Of a DNA stretch of 64,000 bases, positions 36,051 to 45,349 are shown one piece after another. Position 1 is the first letter of the stretch. Every line of letters starts with the position of its first letter. The stretch covers positions 62,001 to 126,000 of the forward strand of contig CBFDBO010000005.1 of assembly GCA_965603075.1 (NCBI GenBank), read 5' to 3'. The position numbers were made by a program, and so were the translations under genes. This DNA is from JABJOR01 sp965603075 (GTDB lineage: Bacteria; Pseudomonadota; Alphaproteobacteria; Rhodospirillales; Casp-alpha2). The notes below the pieces were generated by a model that was given only the letters and a program-made list of their open reading frames with translations, was not told where the DNA came from and did no database searches.

Positions 36051-37607
36051 CTATTTTGTACTGATACGTCCATCAACCATTGGCGCGATGGAGCCTTTGG
36101 CTTCGATGTAGTTCATTACATCGGTCGCCATATAGGTGGCCGCAGATGCGTCGATTAAGTTCTTTGCTCCTTTGAGCATTGAATAACCATCACCACCACC
36201 AGCGCTGTAATCATTTGTACCCATGGTGTAGGTGGCGTTAGTATCGAGTGGTTTACCGCCTACAGTAACGGAGACAACGCGTGATCCAGCAGGTTTGGAC
36301 GGGTCATATACAAAACGCATTCCAGCGATTTGAGGAAATCTTCCCGCACCATCTTCAACTTTAGAAACACCGTTTTCTAGAGCTTCCAACAGAACCGCAC
36401 CGCTTAGCTCAAGCTTCACGGTAACATTGCCAAAGGGCAATTCAGTCAAGATATCACGGCGGGTTAATTCTGACCCTGCGTCATAGACCTTATCACCGCG
36501 AATGCCACCGCCATTTGCCATGCCAACATCGGCACCAACCGCGGCCATTTGGGCTTCGGCTATAAGGTTGCCCATATTGGTTTCCATAGCGCGAACGGAG
36601 CTGCGACGTGTATCAAGATCGACACTTGTCGTGCCAATGACGATGTTAAGCTTATCATCCAGATTAGCTTCGTGGGCATCAGCCAATGCCTGAACACTGG
36701 CATCAACGGTGCCTGCGCGAACGGGCAATACGCGCCAACCATAATCAACAACCAGTTTTTGCTTTCCACGTTTTTCAACATAATCAACGGTCAGATCAAC
36801 AGCACCTAATAAATGTGCGTTGTCGCCGGCTTTAAAAATCATTACGCCTTTTTCGAATATAGTAATAGGATCATGATCGTGCCCGCCAAGAACAAGATTG
36901 ATGCCTTTAACGGCACGTACAAGGGCGCGATCTTCGGCAAGTTCTAGGTGAGTCAGGGCGACGATTACATCAGCGCCTTGTTCTTTAAGTTCGGCAACAG
37001 AGATTTTGGCCTGTTCAATAACATCAATAAATTTGATGTTCGGTCCAGGGGATGAAAGATGAATGGTCTCAGTCGTCAACACACCGAAAAAGCCAATTTT
37101 ATAAGTACCGGCCTGCATCATATGCGTGGCGGCTGTGCCATTGGCTTGTTTGCCAGATAAATCAAAAACGTTACTGGCCAACCATGGAAAATTGGACTCA
37201 CTAACGCGTTTGTCCAAAATCGCAGGACCAAAATCATATTCGTGATTTCCCAGAACCGCGACATCTAGCTTGATCGCATTCATCAGCTCAATCATCTGAG
37301 AGCCTTTGGTCAAACCCGACATAACGGAAGGGGACAAAAGATCACCCCCAAATGTTGTGACGGAATGTGATGCAGAGCTGCGTTCTTCGGTAAGCATATG
37401 CGATAGTCTACCCATGCCGCCTTTACCGTCACTTGCCGAAATTTCGTACACATCATTGGTATGTAAGAATGTTACGGTGACAGGTTCAGCCCAAGATGGG
37501 AGCGCTTGTGATAGGACAAGTCCAAACCCTATGGTCAATCCAGTTAGCGTTGTTAACATGCTTTTATAAATGGTTTTACGGATATTTTTGTTACAAATTT
37601 TCATCAT
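36051..37607 (-). CDS. Secreted 5'-nucleotidase / UDP-sugar hydrolase-family protein
   Basis: The 518-residue precursor has a Sec signal peptide (cleavage near SWA-EP, residue 41) and the two-domain organisation of the UshA family: an N-terminal metallophosphoesterase (FLHTNDVYEI, GNHEYDFG, GGHDHDP) and a C-terminal nucleotide-binding domain (ANGGGIRGD; GTNDYSAGGGDGY). It would dephosphorylate nucleotides in the periplasm, providing phosphate or nucleosides. A GGGAGAAAACAG ribosome site precedes the start codons. It is monocistronic with its own terminator. All metal ligands visible are intact. Confidence 0.92.
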   Translation of the reverse strand: MMKICNKNIRKTIYKSMLTTLTGLTIGFGLVLSQALPSWAEPVTVTFLHTNDVYEISASDGKGGMGRLSHMLTEERSSASHSVTTFGGDLLSPSVMSGLTKGSQMIELMNAIKLDVAVLGNHEYDFGPAILDKRVSESNFPWLASNVFDLSGKQANGTAATHMMQAGTYKIGFFGVLTTETIHLSSPGPNIKFIDVIEQAKISVAELKEQGADVIVALTHLELAEDRALVRAVKGINLVLGGHDHDPITIFEKGVMIFKAGDNAHLLGAVDLTVDYVEKRGKQKLVVDYGWRVLPVRAGTVDASVQALADAHEANLDDKLNIVIGTTSVDLDTRRSSVRAMETNMGNLIAEAQMAAVGADVGMANGGGIRGDKVYDAGSELTRRDILTELPFGNVTVKLELSGAVLLEALENGVSKVEDGAGRFPQIAGMRFVYDPSKPAGSRVVSVTVGGKPLDTNATYTMGTNDYSAGGGDGYSMLKGAKNLIDASAATYMATDVMNYIEAKGSIAPMVDGRISTK

Positions 37608-37939
37608 CTGTTTTCTCCCTGATTATTTTTGTTATCACTTAAACTTAAGTAAAACTACTTTTTTATGAAGTACAACCTCGATGGCAGAACGCTGAGATAG
37701 AATTTATTGTCTTAGATATCATCCTACAATTTAAACTAAATTACAAAACTTCATTGAGTATTTTCTATTTTTAAGTTTAGAATTAGTCTAATATTGTAAA
37801 TCAAAGTAAATACAGAGGCAGAGAATAGGGACATGCATCTTCGTAAACATTTATCCCAGAGATAATTGTTGCTGCGAACATATTCCGTAATTATATAATA
37901 TAATAAGAGTGCACTATAATCTATGCTAAGGGGAAAAGT
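37608..37939. other. Divergent intergenic region
   Basis: This AT-rich gap separates the nucleotidase (minus) and the HPt/pseudo-receiver gene (plus). A TATAAT at 37915-37920 lies 20 nt before the latter's ATG, with an AAGGGG ribosome site between, but no good -35 hexamer is seen at the right distance. The rest holds no gene I can support. Confidence 0.45.
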
Positions 37940-38698
37940 ATGTCTGATAACGCTGACTTTGAAATGATGATGGCGGCTTTAGCGGGTGATTATCTCGACG
38001 AAACCACACATAAGCTAGATGATATCCAAGAATCACTTGATGATATTGACCGACAAATTGGCATTCGGGAGGAAAATTTATTAATCATCAAACGGGATAT
38101 TCATAGTATTAAGGGCGGTGGTATTCCTTTTGGTTTCCCAACGATATCAAAAGTATGTCATGGTCTTGAAGATTACCTAGAAACGACAAGTGATGATGAC
38201 AATATCAATGTCTCAGATGTTCAAATTTTCATTGATGGCATAAGGTCGGTTATTTCTGACCGGGCTGAACCCGAAGAGCTTGATCAGGAAATGCTTTTAA
38301 AAAGTCTTCCTTCCGGGCGCAAACAATCCGGTAAAATGGCTATCACCCAAGGCGTTGGTTTACTGGTTATGCCAAAAGGGTTGCAAAGAAAAATTATCAG
38401 TCAGGAACTTGCTCAATTTGGATACAAGGTCACGTTAGAAGAAAGTCCAATTATGGCCATTGATATGGCGCTGGTTTTAAAACCGGATTTTGTCATAGTT
38501 TCAATGGTCAATGAGCGCTTATCCGGTATTGAAATCGTCAATATGTTCCACTCTGCTCACGCACTACGGCATATACCTTTTGCTATCTTTACGGCAAATG
38601 AAATGCTCGATATGTCTGATTGCCCTGAAACAACGACCATAATTCAAAAAGGCCCAACCTTTACACAAGGATTGTTGAAGTTCGTTAAAGTTACTTGA
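37940..38698 (+). CDS. HPt domain fused to a degenerate receiver
   Basis: The 252-residue protein starts with a histidine phosphotransfer domain (residues ~5-110; H55 in RDIHSIKGGGIPFGF, the HxxKGG signature). From about residue 135 a receiver-like fold follows (GVGLLVMPKGLQRKIISQELAQFGYKVTLEESP), but the acidic pocket is replaced by V-M-P-K and the phosphoacceptor position is S188 (PDFVIVSMV) instead of Asp. It could accept phosphate on H55 and use the second domain for binding only. It overlaps tail-to-tail by 8 nt with the CheY-like gene, its likely partner. Confidence 0.75.
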   Translation: MSDNADFEMMMAALAGDYLDETTHKLDDIQESLDDIDRQIGIREENLLIIKRDIHSIKGGGIPFGFPTISKVCHGLEDYLETTSDDDNINVSDVQIFIDGIRSVISDRAEPEELDQEMLLKSLPSGRKQSGKMAITQGVGLLVMPKGLQRKIISQELAQFGYKVTLEESPIMAIDMALVLKPDFVIVSMVNERLSGIEIVNMFHSAHALRHIPFAIFTANEMLDMSDCPETTTIIQKGPTFTQGLLKFVKVT

Positions 38699-39077
38699 GA
38701 ATTTCAGCAATGACGTCGTCTAGGCGTGCTTTGATAACGGGAAGTTCTTTATCTTTGGTGATATAATCTTTTGCCCCAGCAAAAATACAAGATTCCACAA
38801 TATCCATATTGCTGAGCGTTGACATCATGATGACATTTGCCTTCGCATCATGTTCTAGAATGGATTTCAACGTTGATATGCCGTCTTTGATCGGCATGTC
38901 GATATCAAGAAGAACCAAATCGGGTTTGGTATCAATATATAAATCTAATCCAAGTTGGCCATTTTCGGCTTCACCAACCACTTCACAGTCCGTAGCGCCC
39001 AGCAGGAGTTTCACCATGCTTCGCATCGCTTGCATATCATCTATTACAATGGCTGTGGGTTTTTGGGTGTTCGTCAT
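38691..39077 (-). CDS. CheY-like single-domain response regulator
   Basis: The 128-residue protein is a stand-alone receiver with the full set of active-site residues: D13-D14, phosphoacceptor D58 in LVLLDIDMPIKDG, a conserved Thr/Ser (MMSTLSN) and Lys (DYITKDKE). There is no output domain. It would act as a phosphate-dependent switch or phosphate sink. The convergent HPt/pseudo-receiver gene overlaps its end, which fits a shared relay. A class I methyltransferase gene lies next upstream, with no clear functional link. Confidence 0.9.
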   Translation of the reverse strand: MTNTQKPTAIVIDDMQAMRSMVKLLLGATDCEVVGEAENGQLGLDLYIDTKPDLVLLDIDMPIKDGISTLKSILEHDAKANVIMMSTLSNMDIVESCIFAGAKDYITKDKELPVIKARLDDVIAEILK

Positions 39078-39125
39078 GATTGTTCTCTCAAATTTTAATC
39101 ATTCTATTTTAAATGTACTCTAAAT

Positions 39126-39863
39126 TTAACGTCGAACCAACACAGTAAAATCTTCTAAGCCATAATCGTCATAAATCTGAACATTATTTGACAAATGTGT
39201 ACGACAGAAACCTTCAAAGACTTTTGGGTCCGCATAATAGAGTCCATCAAGACCCTTTTTGTCGCTGATATGAAGCATATTAAAAGCCAAACCTTTATCC
39301 GTTTTTTCCCAAAGTTCCTGAAGAGAGGCAAATACATAGGCCAACCAGCGATTGTCATCAGCATTGATATTTAAATTAAAAGTCCCAGAGACAATTGAAT
39401 AATCACAAGTCTCCAAAGCCCGATTGGATAGATGAAAATTCGCTCTCGGGTCTGTTATGCGGTTTTTACAGGAATCCAAGATATTCTCGCATATATCATA
39501 TCCATGATAAGCCCCGCCTCGCATGACCGGGTGTCCAATTAAGTAGTCATATAATGCGCCATATCCGCACCCCAGATCGTTTATGCTGGCTTCGCCGAGG
39601 GTGATGTCTTCGGGGTCAAAGATGTGACAGAGAATTTTAAATCGTCGTTTAACATTTTCGATATTGCTCCAATAAACCCCTTTGGGTTGAGGTCCATATT
39701 CGTGGAAGCGTCGTCGAAATGCCGTATTAACAACAGTCAACATGCTCTCTGAATTGTCCAAAACGGCACGACTGGTTCCCGGTTCGGCAAAGTTATTATT
39801 GCCAACCTGATGGGGATCAGAAGGGAAAGCCGTCCTGAAGAAATTTTTTAAAAATTCACCCAA
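39126..39863 (-). CDS. Class I SAM-dependent methyltransferase-like protein
   Basis: The 245-residue protein contains the SAM-binding glycine loop INDLGCGYGALYDYL (about residues 92-106) and the acidic residue of motif II (AYHGYDIC). The substrate is unknown. The start is probably TTG at 39863, 16 nt inside the end of the ygfZ gene; the next Met is over 40 residues downstream. Co-transcription with ygfZ is likely. The N-terminus (FLKNFFRTAFPSDPHQVGNNNF) looks like a flexible leader. Confidence 0.75.
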   Translation of the reverse strand: MGEFLKNFFRTAFPSDPHQVGNNNFAEPGTSRAVLDNSESMLTVVNTAFRRRFHEYGPQPKGVYWSNIENVKRRFKILCHIFDPEDITLGEASINDLGCGYGALYDYLIGHPVMRGGAYHGYDICENILDSCKNRITDPRANFHLSNRALETCDYSIVSGTFNLNINADDNRWLAYVFASLQELWEKTDKGLAFNMLHISDKKGLDGLYYADPKVFEGFCRTHLSNNVQIYDDYGLEDFTVLVRR

Positions 39864-40687
39864 TAGGGTTTCCTTGCACTTATGGTTGTCTCGGATGATA
39901 ACTCTGGGTGAAGTTGTTTATCCATAAAATCAAGCTTGATAAGAGCCAACCCGTTTGATCCTGATGAGGACCGCATTTCACCCGCTTCACGATCTTCATA
40001 TATTAATTTGGTGCCGGGTGTTGGGGGGGGGCCTTCAATATGGACACTGACCAAGCGCTTTTTGATCAATCCACGATGTTTCATCCGGGCGGTAACTTCT
40101 TGCCCCATGTAACATCCTTTATTCCAATTCACGCCATTTAATTCATCAAAACCATTTTCGAGAAGCGTTGATTTATCAACGATCAGATCCGATGCACTGT
40201 CGGGCAGGCCCAATTCCATACGGCGCTGCTCATAGACCTGGAAGTCTGTCAGTGTATAATTTGGGTCATTTTCAAATGCTTCAACATCATCCATAGGAAC
40301 AATCGCTCTTGATCCTGCTTCATTTAAGCGCGGGTCAGCATAGATAAAGGGGGGCTTGGATTGGCCATTATCTAATACGGCGTAGATATTATAGTCAGCA
40401 GATGCATCGATTAATTTGACATCCGCGCGTAGTTTATAGAGTGACAGACGCTTTATAAAATCCGGAATACGGGATGCCTCAGTCTCCAGAAACAAGCCGT
40501 CTCCATGTTCGCCCATGAAGAAATCAAACAGGAATTTACCCTGTGGGGTTAGAAATGCGCCATAGATGATTGTTTCACGTGAAACAATTTCCACATCACA
40601 CGTGACAATTCCTTGTAAAAAGGATCGCGCGTCATTGCCGTGAATGGCTAATATGCCACGATTTTCGAGCTTAATGAGGGGTACCAT
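39848..40687 (-). CDS. ygfZ: Folate-binding YgfZ-like protein
   Basis: YgfZ (GcvT-like) proteins bind tetrahydrofolate and help assemble or repair Fe-S clusters. The 279-residue product has the signature NWNKGCYMGQEVTARMKHRG with the K-G-C-Y-x-G-Q-E motif, and the N-terminal REI-type GcvT fold (LENRGILAIHGNDARSFLQGIVTCDV). The ATG at 40687 is clear. It is followed immediately by the methyltransferase gene (16-nt overlap). The glycosyltransferase gene upstream is divergent. Confidence 0.92.
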   Translation of the reverse strand: MVPLIKLENRGILAIHGNDARSFLQGIVTCDVEIVSRETIIYGAFLTPQGKFLFDFFMGEHGDGLFLETEASRIPDFIKRLSLYKLRADVKLIDASADYNIYAVLDNGQSKPPFIYADPRLNEAGSRAIVPMDDVEAFENDPNYTLTDFQVYEQRRMELGLPDSASDLIVDKSTLLENGFDELNGVNWNKGCYMGQEVTARMKHRGLIKKRLVSVHIEGPPPTPGTKLIYEDREAGEMRSSSGSNGLALIKLDFMDKQLHPELSSETTISARKPYWVNF

Positions 40688-40797
40688 TTAAATTCTTTCC
40701 TGATTTAAGCAACATCTTAACAATGCACTATATATCTTATTATTTAAGAGATAGCTAAATCTTTGCAAGCCCTTGATATAGACGTATAAAGCAAGAT

Positions 40798-41757
40798 ATG
40801 AAAATTCTTTTTATCACAGCAACGCGCATTGGTGATGCGGTCCTCTCTACGGGGGTGCTTGACCATTTGATCGCCCAAAATCCAAATGCGCGAATCACCG
40901 TCGTGTGTGGCCCGGCAGCACGAGGCTTATTTGATGCTGTGCCGGGGCTGGAACGAATGATTGTCCTTAACAAAAAGCCCTATTCATTACACTGGATCGA
41001 TATGTGGCGGGCGTGTATAGGATCATTTTGGGATGTTGTTGTTGATCTTCGTAACGCCCCGATCTCTTATTTGCTGGCCAGCAGAAAAAGCTATCATCTC
41101 GGGCGATCCAATATGACGGGTCATCGTGTAATTAGAAATGGGGCCCTGCTCGGGATGGCCGATGCACCCCCAACCCCAAAATTATGGTGTACTCCTGAAC
41201 ATATAAGTAAAGCACAAGAACTAATTCCCGCTGGTCAATCGGTTATCGCCATAGCACCCATTGCCAATTGGAAACCTAAAACATGGTCTGCTGCCAACTA
41301 TGTTGAACTGGTTAAACGATTATCAGGAACAGATGGCATCCTACCCGGTGCCAAGGTAATCATCTTTGGGACCTCAGAAGAACGAGAACAAGCAAGGGAT
41401 GTGCTTCAAGGGATACCGCCTGACCAGCTTATGGATTGTATGGGAACGCTTAGCTTACTTGAAATTTACGCCTGCCTTAAACGGTGTGCATTTTTTGTTG
41501 GTAATGATTCAGGGCTCATGCACATGGCAGCGGCGGCTGATATCCCAACTCTGGGTTTGTTTGGCCCCTCACGCGAGAACCATTACGCACCGTGGGGTGA
41601 AAAATCTATGCCTATCCGGGGTGAATTGTCCTATGATGAAATTTTTCCGAAAGATTATGATTTTCAGAAATCTGAAATTTATGAACTTATGGCCGGGTTA
41701 TCGGTGGATGTTGTTGAAGAGGCAGCAAATACATTATGGCAGAGGGTCACTTCATGA
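40798..41757 (+). CDS. Glycosyltransferase family 9 (heptosyltransferase-like)
   Basis: This 319-residue GT9 enzyme resembles the LPS heptosyltransferases (WaaC/WaaF/WaaQ type). It begins MKILFITATRIGDAVLSTGVLDHLIAQNP and ends with the conserved nucleotide-sugar loop CAFFVGNDSGLMHMAAAADIPTLGLFGPS. It probably adds heptose or a related sugar to lipid A-core. It opens a four-gene run with two more glycosyltransferases and asnB. Its stop overlaps the next gene by 4 nt (ATGA). The acceptor sugar is unknown. Confidence 0.85.
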   Translation: MKILFITATRIGDAVLSTGVLDHLIAQNPNARITVVCGPAARGLFDAVPGLERMIVLNKKPYSLHWIDMWRACIGSFWDVVVDLRNAPISYLLASRKSYHLGRSNMTGHRVIRNGALLGMADAPPTPKLWCTPEHISKAQELIPAGQSVIAIAPIANWKPKTWSAANYVELVKRLSGTDGILPGAKVIIFGTSEEREQARDVLQGIPPDQLMDCMGTLSLLEIYACLKRCAFFVGNDSGLMHMAAAADIPTLGLFGPSRENHYAPWGEKSMPIRGELSYDEIFPKDYDFQKSEIYELMAGLSVDVVEEAANTLWQRVTS

Positions 41758-42512
41758 ATAAAATTATGATTTCCGCATTGGTCGTGGCCCACAATGAAGA
41801 AGACCGTTTGGCTGCGTGTCTGGATCATTTAGCCTTTGCTGATGAAATTGTTGTGGTACTGGATAAATGTAGCGATGGATCAAAAGACATTGCTGCACGG
41901 TATACGGACCGGCTATTGGAAGGCTCCTGGGAAATCGAGGGTGATCGCCGCAATGCGGGTATCGATTTTTGCCAAGGCACATGGATTTTGGAAGTCGATA
42001 GTGATGAACACGTAAATGCGGAACTGGCCAAAAACGTTCGCGATACCGCGCAAAATTCCACATTCGGTTGGCACGAGGTTCCGATCGATAATTACATTGG
42101 TGATCGTTTGGTTCGTTACGGGTGGGGCGGGTCGTTTGGCACCTCTGCCGTACCCCGTATGGCTCGCAAGGGCGTAAAGACGTGGGGACCACAACGGGTA
42201 CACCCCAGCTTAACATGGTCGGGTACAAAGGGACCTCGTTTAAAAGGCGCGCTCGATCACTTTGTTGATCGCGATATCTCTGACATGATCAGACGGCTGG
42301 ACAGCTACTCAACGGCAAAAGCCATCGATATGCGTGAACGAGGAGAAATTGGCTCCACCGCTAATAATGTACGCCGGTTATTTTCAAGGTTTTTGAAATG
42401 TTACATATCCCGTAAAGGATATCGCGAAGGGGGATATGGTTTATTAATCGCCCTATGTGCTGGCTTGTACCCTTTGCTTTCCCATCTCAAAGCAAAGTTG
42501 GAGCGAGATTAA
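41754..42512 (+). CDS. Glycosyltransferase family 2 (WaaE/KdtX-like)
   Basis: The 252-residue protein from 41754 starts MNKIMISALVVAHNEEDRLAACLDHLAFADEIVVVLDKCSDGS, the GT2 nucleotide-diphospho-sugar-binding start, with the metal-binding D-x-D-like ILEVDSDEHV. The sequence looks like lipopolysaccharide core beta-1,4-glucosyltransferases. It is translationally coupled to the GT9 gene through the ATGA overlap and is followed without a gap by the GT4 gene. The donor sugar cannot be determined from sequence. Confidence 0.85.
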   Translation: MNKIMISALVVAHNEEDRLAACLDHLAFADEIVVVLDKCSDGSKDIAARYTDRLLEGSWEIEGDRRNAGIDFCQGTWILEVDSDEHVNAELAKNVRDTAQNSTFGWHEVPIDNYIGDRLVRYGWGGSFGTSAVPRMARKGVKTWGPQRVHPSLTWSGTKGPRLKGALDHFVDRDISDMIRRLDSYSTAKAIDMRERGEIGSTANNVRRLFSRFLKCYISRKGYREGGYGLLIALCAGLYPLLSHLKAKLERD

Positions 42513-43544
42513 ATGCGTGTTTTACAAACCATGGCGGGCGCGCAACATGGCGGCGCAGAGGCTTTTTTTGAACGACTGGCGATTGGGCTTAAGCGTGCAG
42601 GCATCACCCAAAAAATCATCATCCGTAAAGACGACAATCGCGCCGAGCGATTAAGGGCCGGGGGGCTTGATCCTGTAGAATTACCTTTTGGTGGCATGTT
42701 GGATTTCCAAACGCCTCGTAAAATAAAGCGGCTCATCGCAGAGTTTAATCCGGACATCGTGCTGAGCTGGATGAATAGAGCAACGAAAATGACCCCCGCT
42801 GGTAAAGGGTACAAACTGGTGGCCCGCCAAGGGGGATTCTACGATCTGAAATATTATCGGCAATGTGATTATATTGTGGGCAATACCCATGGCATTGTAG
42901 AGTATTTAATTGCTGAAGGGTGGCCGGAAGATCGGGCAAAGTATTTGCCTAATTTTGTCACCATTGAACAGGGAACCCCAATCTCAAGGGCGGCATTCTC
43001 TACGCCGGAGGATGCACCGTTATTATTATCTTTAGGGCGTCTGCACACAAACAAAGCTTTTGATACCTTGCTTGATGCTGTGGCTAAATTGGAAGGCGTC
43101 TATGTTTGGATCGCCGGAGAAGGTCCCGAACGACCCGCCCTTGAAAATCAAGCCCGCAATCTGGGCATCATGGACCGTGTGCGGTTTTTAGGGTGGCAGC
43201 AAGATGTATCAAGCTTGCTTGCCGCTTGCGATATTTATGTGTGTCCTTCTCGCCACGAGCCTTTGGGTAATGTGGTCATTGAAGGTTGGGCCAGCCACCG
43301 CCCCGTGGTTGCCGCCAAAGCCCAAGGCCCCTTAGAGCTTATCCGTCACGGTAGCAATGGAATGCTTGCCAATATCGATGATGCGGATAATTTGGCCGAT
43401 ATATTAAATGAGGTTATTGGCGACAAATCTCTGGCCCAAAAAATCGCCACTGCTGGACTGCAATCTTATGAAGAGAGTTTTACCGAAGCGGTTGTGGTCG
43501 AACAGTACCTGACTTTCTTTAAACAAATTATGGGTGAGCGCTGA
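42513..43544 (+). CDS. Glycosyltransferase family 4
   Basis: The 343-residue GT-B enzyme shows the GT4 Rossmann halves: AGAQHGGAEAFFERLAIGLKRAG near the N-terminus and LLSLGRLHTNKAFDTLLDAVAKL, then the EX7E-like YVCPSRHEPLGNVVIEGWASHRPVVAAKAQGPLELI. It starts directly after the preceding stop codon. It is likely part of LPS core or O-antigen assembly. The following asnB begins in the stop codon (TGATG). Specificity is unknown. Confidence 0.88.
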   Translation: MRVLQTMAGAQHGGAEAFFERLAIGLKRAGITQKIIIRKDDNRAERLRAGGLDPVELPFGGMLDFQTPRKIKRLIAEFNPDIVLSWMNRATKMTPAGKGYKLVARQGGFYDLKYYRQCDYIVGNTHGIVEYLIAEGWPEDRAKYLPNFVTIEQGTPISRAAFSTPEDAPLLLSLGRLHTNKAFDTLLDAVAKLEGVYVWIAGEGPERPALENQARNLGIMDRVRFLGWQQDVSSLLAACDIYVCPSRHEPLGNVVIEGWASHRPVVAAKAQGPLELIRHGSNGMLANIDDADNLADILNEVIGDKSLAQKIATAGLQSYEESFTEAVVVEQYLTFFKQIMGER

Positions 43545-45319
43545 TGTGTGGTATCGCAGGGATCCAAACCCTAGATGGATCAAAGCCTGAGCAGAGTTTG
43601 CTTGATGGTTTGCGCGAAGCAATGCCGCACCGCGGCCCGGACGGGCACGGTCAACATGTTCGTAATAATCTTGGTATGTTGCAAGTTCGCTTGGCGATCA
43701 TTGATTTGACCAGCGGGGATCAACCCTTTTTTGGCACCAACAATGTCGCCCTGGTCGCAAACGGTGAGATTTATAATTATCTGGAATTGCGCGAGGGCAT
43801 GAAGGATCGTCCATTCGCGACAAATTCTGATTGCGAACTGCCGCTCCATCTTTATGAAAAACACGGCCTAGAATTCGTTAAGCATTTGCGGGGCATGTAC
43901 GCCATTGCCATTGATGACCCTGTAAACGATCAGCTTGTCTTGGCCCGTGATCCGTTTGGTATTAAACCACTGTATTATACTGAGACTGATCTGGGATTTG
44001 CCTTTGCGTCGGAAGCTCAATGCTTAATTGGGGCAGGGTTGGTTGAGGCAGAGGTCGTTCCAACAAAACGTAATGAACTTTTACAACTGCAATTCACAAC
44101 CGGGCGACAGACGGTCTTTGCGGGAATCAAACGAGTCATGCCGGGAGAGGTCCTTGTCATTAAGGGGGGAAGGGTCGTTGAGCACCATTCTCACGCTGCT
44201 TTACCCGCTGGTGAAACCCGGGGTCTTACCGAGGAAGACGCGCTTATATTGCTGGATCAATATTTGGAAGAAAGCGTTGATCTTCATCAACGGGCTGACG
44301 TTGATTATGGCATGTTTTTATCTGGTGGGATCGACAGTTCGGCGATTATTGCCATGATGGCACGATTGAACATGCGCCCCGTGCAAGCCTTTACCGCCGG
44401 GTTTGATAGGGAGAGCGTTCATGATGAACGTGCCCAAGCCCGCCGGATTGCGGCCAGCGTAGGGGCGGACCATGAAGAAATAAGTTTTGGGGAAAGTGAC
44501 TTTTGGGCGCTCCTACCAAAAGCCGCCGCCGCGATGGACGACCCTGCGGCTGATTACGCGATCTTGCCTACTTATAAACTTGCGATGACGGCCCGAGAGG
44601 CTGGATTGAAAGTAATTCTATCGGGGGAAGGGGGCGATGAATTATTTGGCGGATATGGTCGATATAGATCGGCCATGCGATGGCGGATATTTGGGGGCCG
44701 TGATATGCGCACCAAGGGCATGTTTGATGGTTTGGGATTGTTACGTGAGGACCCGGTGGGTTGGCGCGATGGTGTGGCCCAGTCGGAATTACGTGAAGGC
44801 AATATGCACCGTTCGCGCTTACAAGTAGCGCAAGCCATTGATATAGGCGATTGGTTACCCAATGACTTGCTCACTAAATTAGATCGCTGTTTGATGGCAA
44901 ACGGGATCGAAGGGCGCGTGCCTTTTATCGATCCGGTATTGGCAGATTTTGCTTATCGCCTTTCCGACAAATTAAAGGTCCACCGGCACCAAGGCCATAA
45001 GCTTGGTAAATGGTTATTGCGTAAATGGCTGGAAACGGCCATGCCACAATCTGAACCCTACGCCCGTAAAAAAGGCTTTACGGTTCCTGTGGTCGATTGG
45101 ATGGCCGCTAAGGGCGATCAATTGGGGCCATTGGTAGCAAACTCTCAGGCTGTCTCAGAAATTTGTGAGCCAGACAAAGTCCGATCCTTATTTAATAATA
45201 TGGCAAACAAACAACAGGGACAGGCGGCATGGAGCTTATTGTTTTACGCGCTTTGGCATCGCCGCCACATCGAAGGTATCGTGCCGGAAGGTGGCATTCT
45301 GGAAGTTTTATCCTCCTAG
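43544..45319 (+). CDS. asnB: Asparagine synthase (glutamine-hydrolysing)
   Basis: The 591-residue protein has a class II glutaminase N-terminus with catalytic Cys2 (MCGIAGIQ), the conserved RGPDGHG loop (MPHRGPDGHG), and a C-terminal AMP-forming synthetase with the PP-loop SGGIDSSAIIA. Length and domain order match AsnB. In a sugar-transferase operon such enzymes often amidate sugar acids or similar surface-polymer precursors rather than free aspartate; that is inference. It is co-transcribed with the GT4 gene. Confidence 0.93.
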   Translation: MCGIAGIQTLDGSKPEQSLLDGLREAMPHRGPDGHGQHVRNNLGMLQVRLAIIDLTSGDQPFFGTNNVALVANGEIYNYLELREGMKDRPFATNSDCELPLHLYEKHGLEFVKHLRGMYAIAIDDPVNDQLVLARDPFGIKPLYYTETDLGFAFASEAQCLIGAGLVEAEVVPTKRNELLQLQFTTGRQTVFAGIKRVMPGEVLVIKGGRVVEHHSHAALPAGETRGLTEEDALILLDQYLEESVDLHQRADVDYGMFLSGGIDSSAIIAMMARLNMRPVQAFTAGFDRESVHDERAQARRIAASVGADHEEISFGESDFWALLPKAAAAMDDPAADYAILPTYKLAMTAREAGLKVILSGEGGDELFGGYGRYRSAMRWRIFGGRDMRTKGMFDGLGLLREDPVGWRDGVAQSELREGNMHRSRLQVAQAIDIGDWLPNDLLTKLDRCLMANGIEGRVPFIDPVLADFAYRLSDKLKVHRHQGHKLGKWLLRKWLETAMPQSEPYARKKGFTVPVVDWMAAKGDQLGPLVANSQAVSEICEPDKVRSLFNNMANKQQGQAAWSLLFYALWHRRHIEGIVPEGGILEVLSS

Positions 45320-45349
45320 CCTCTCGCCTCCCTAGATTTCCTAGCCCCC

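Noticed and set aside
41764..42228. A 154-codon antisense frame in the GT2 gene
   Set aside because: It opposes a well supported glycosyltransferase gene; its composition is not protein-like.
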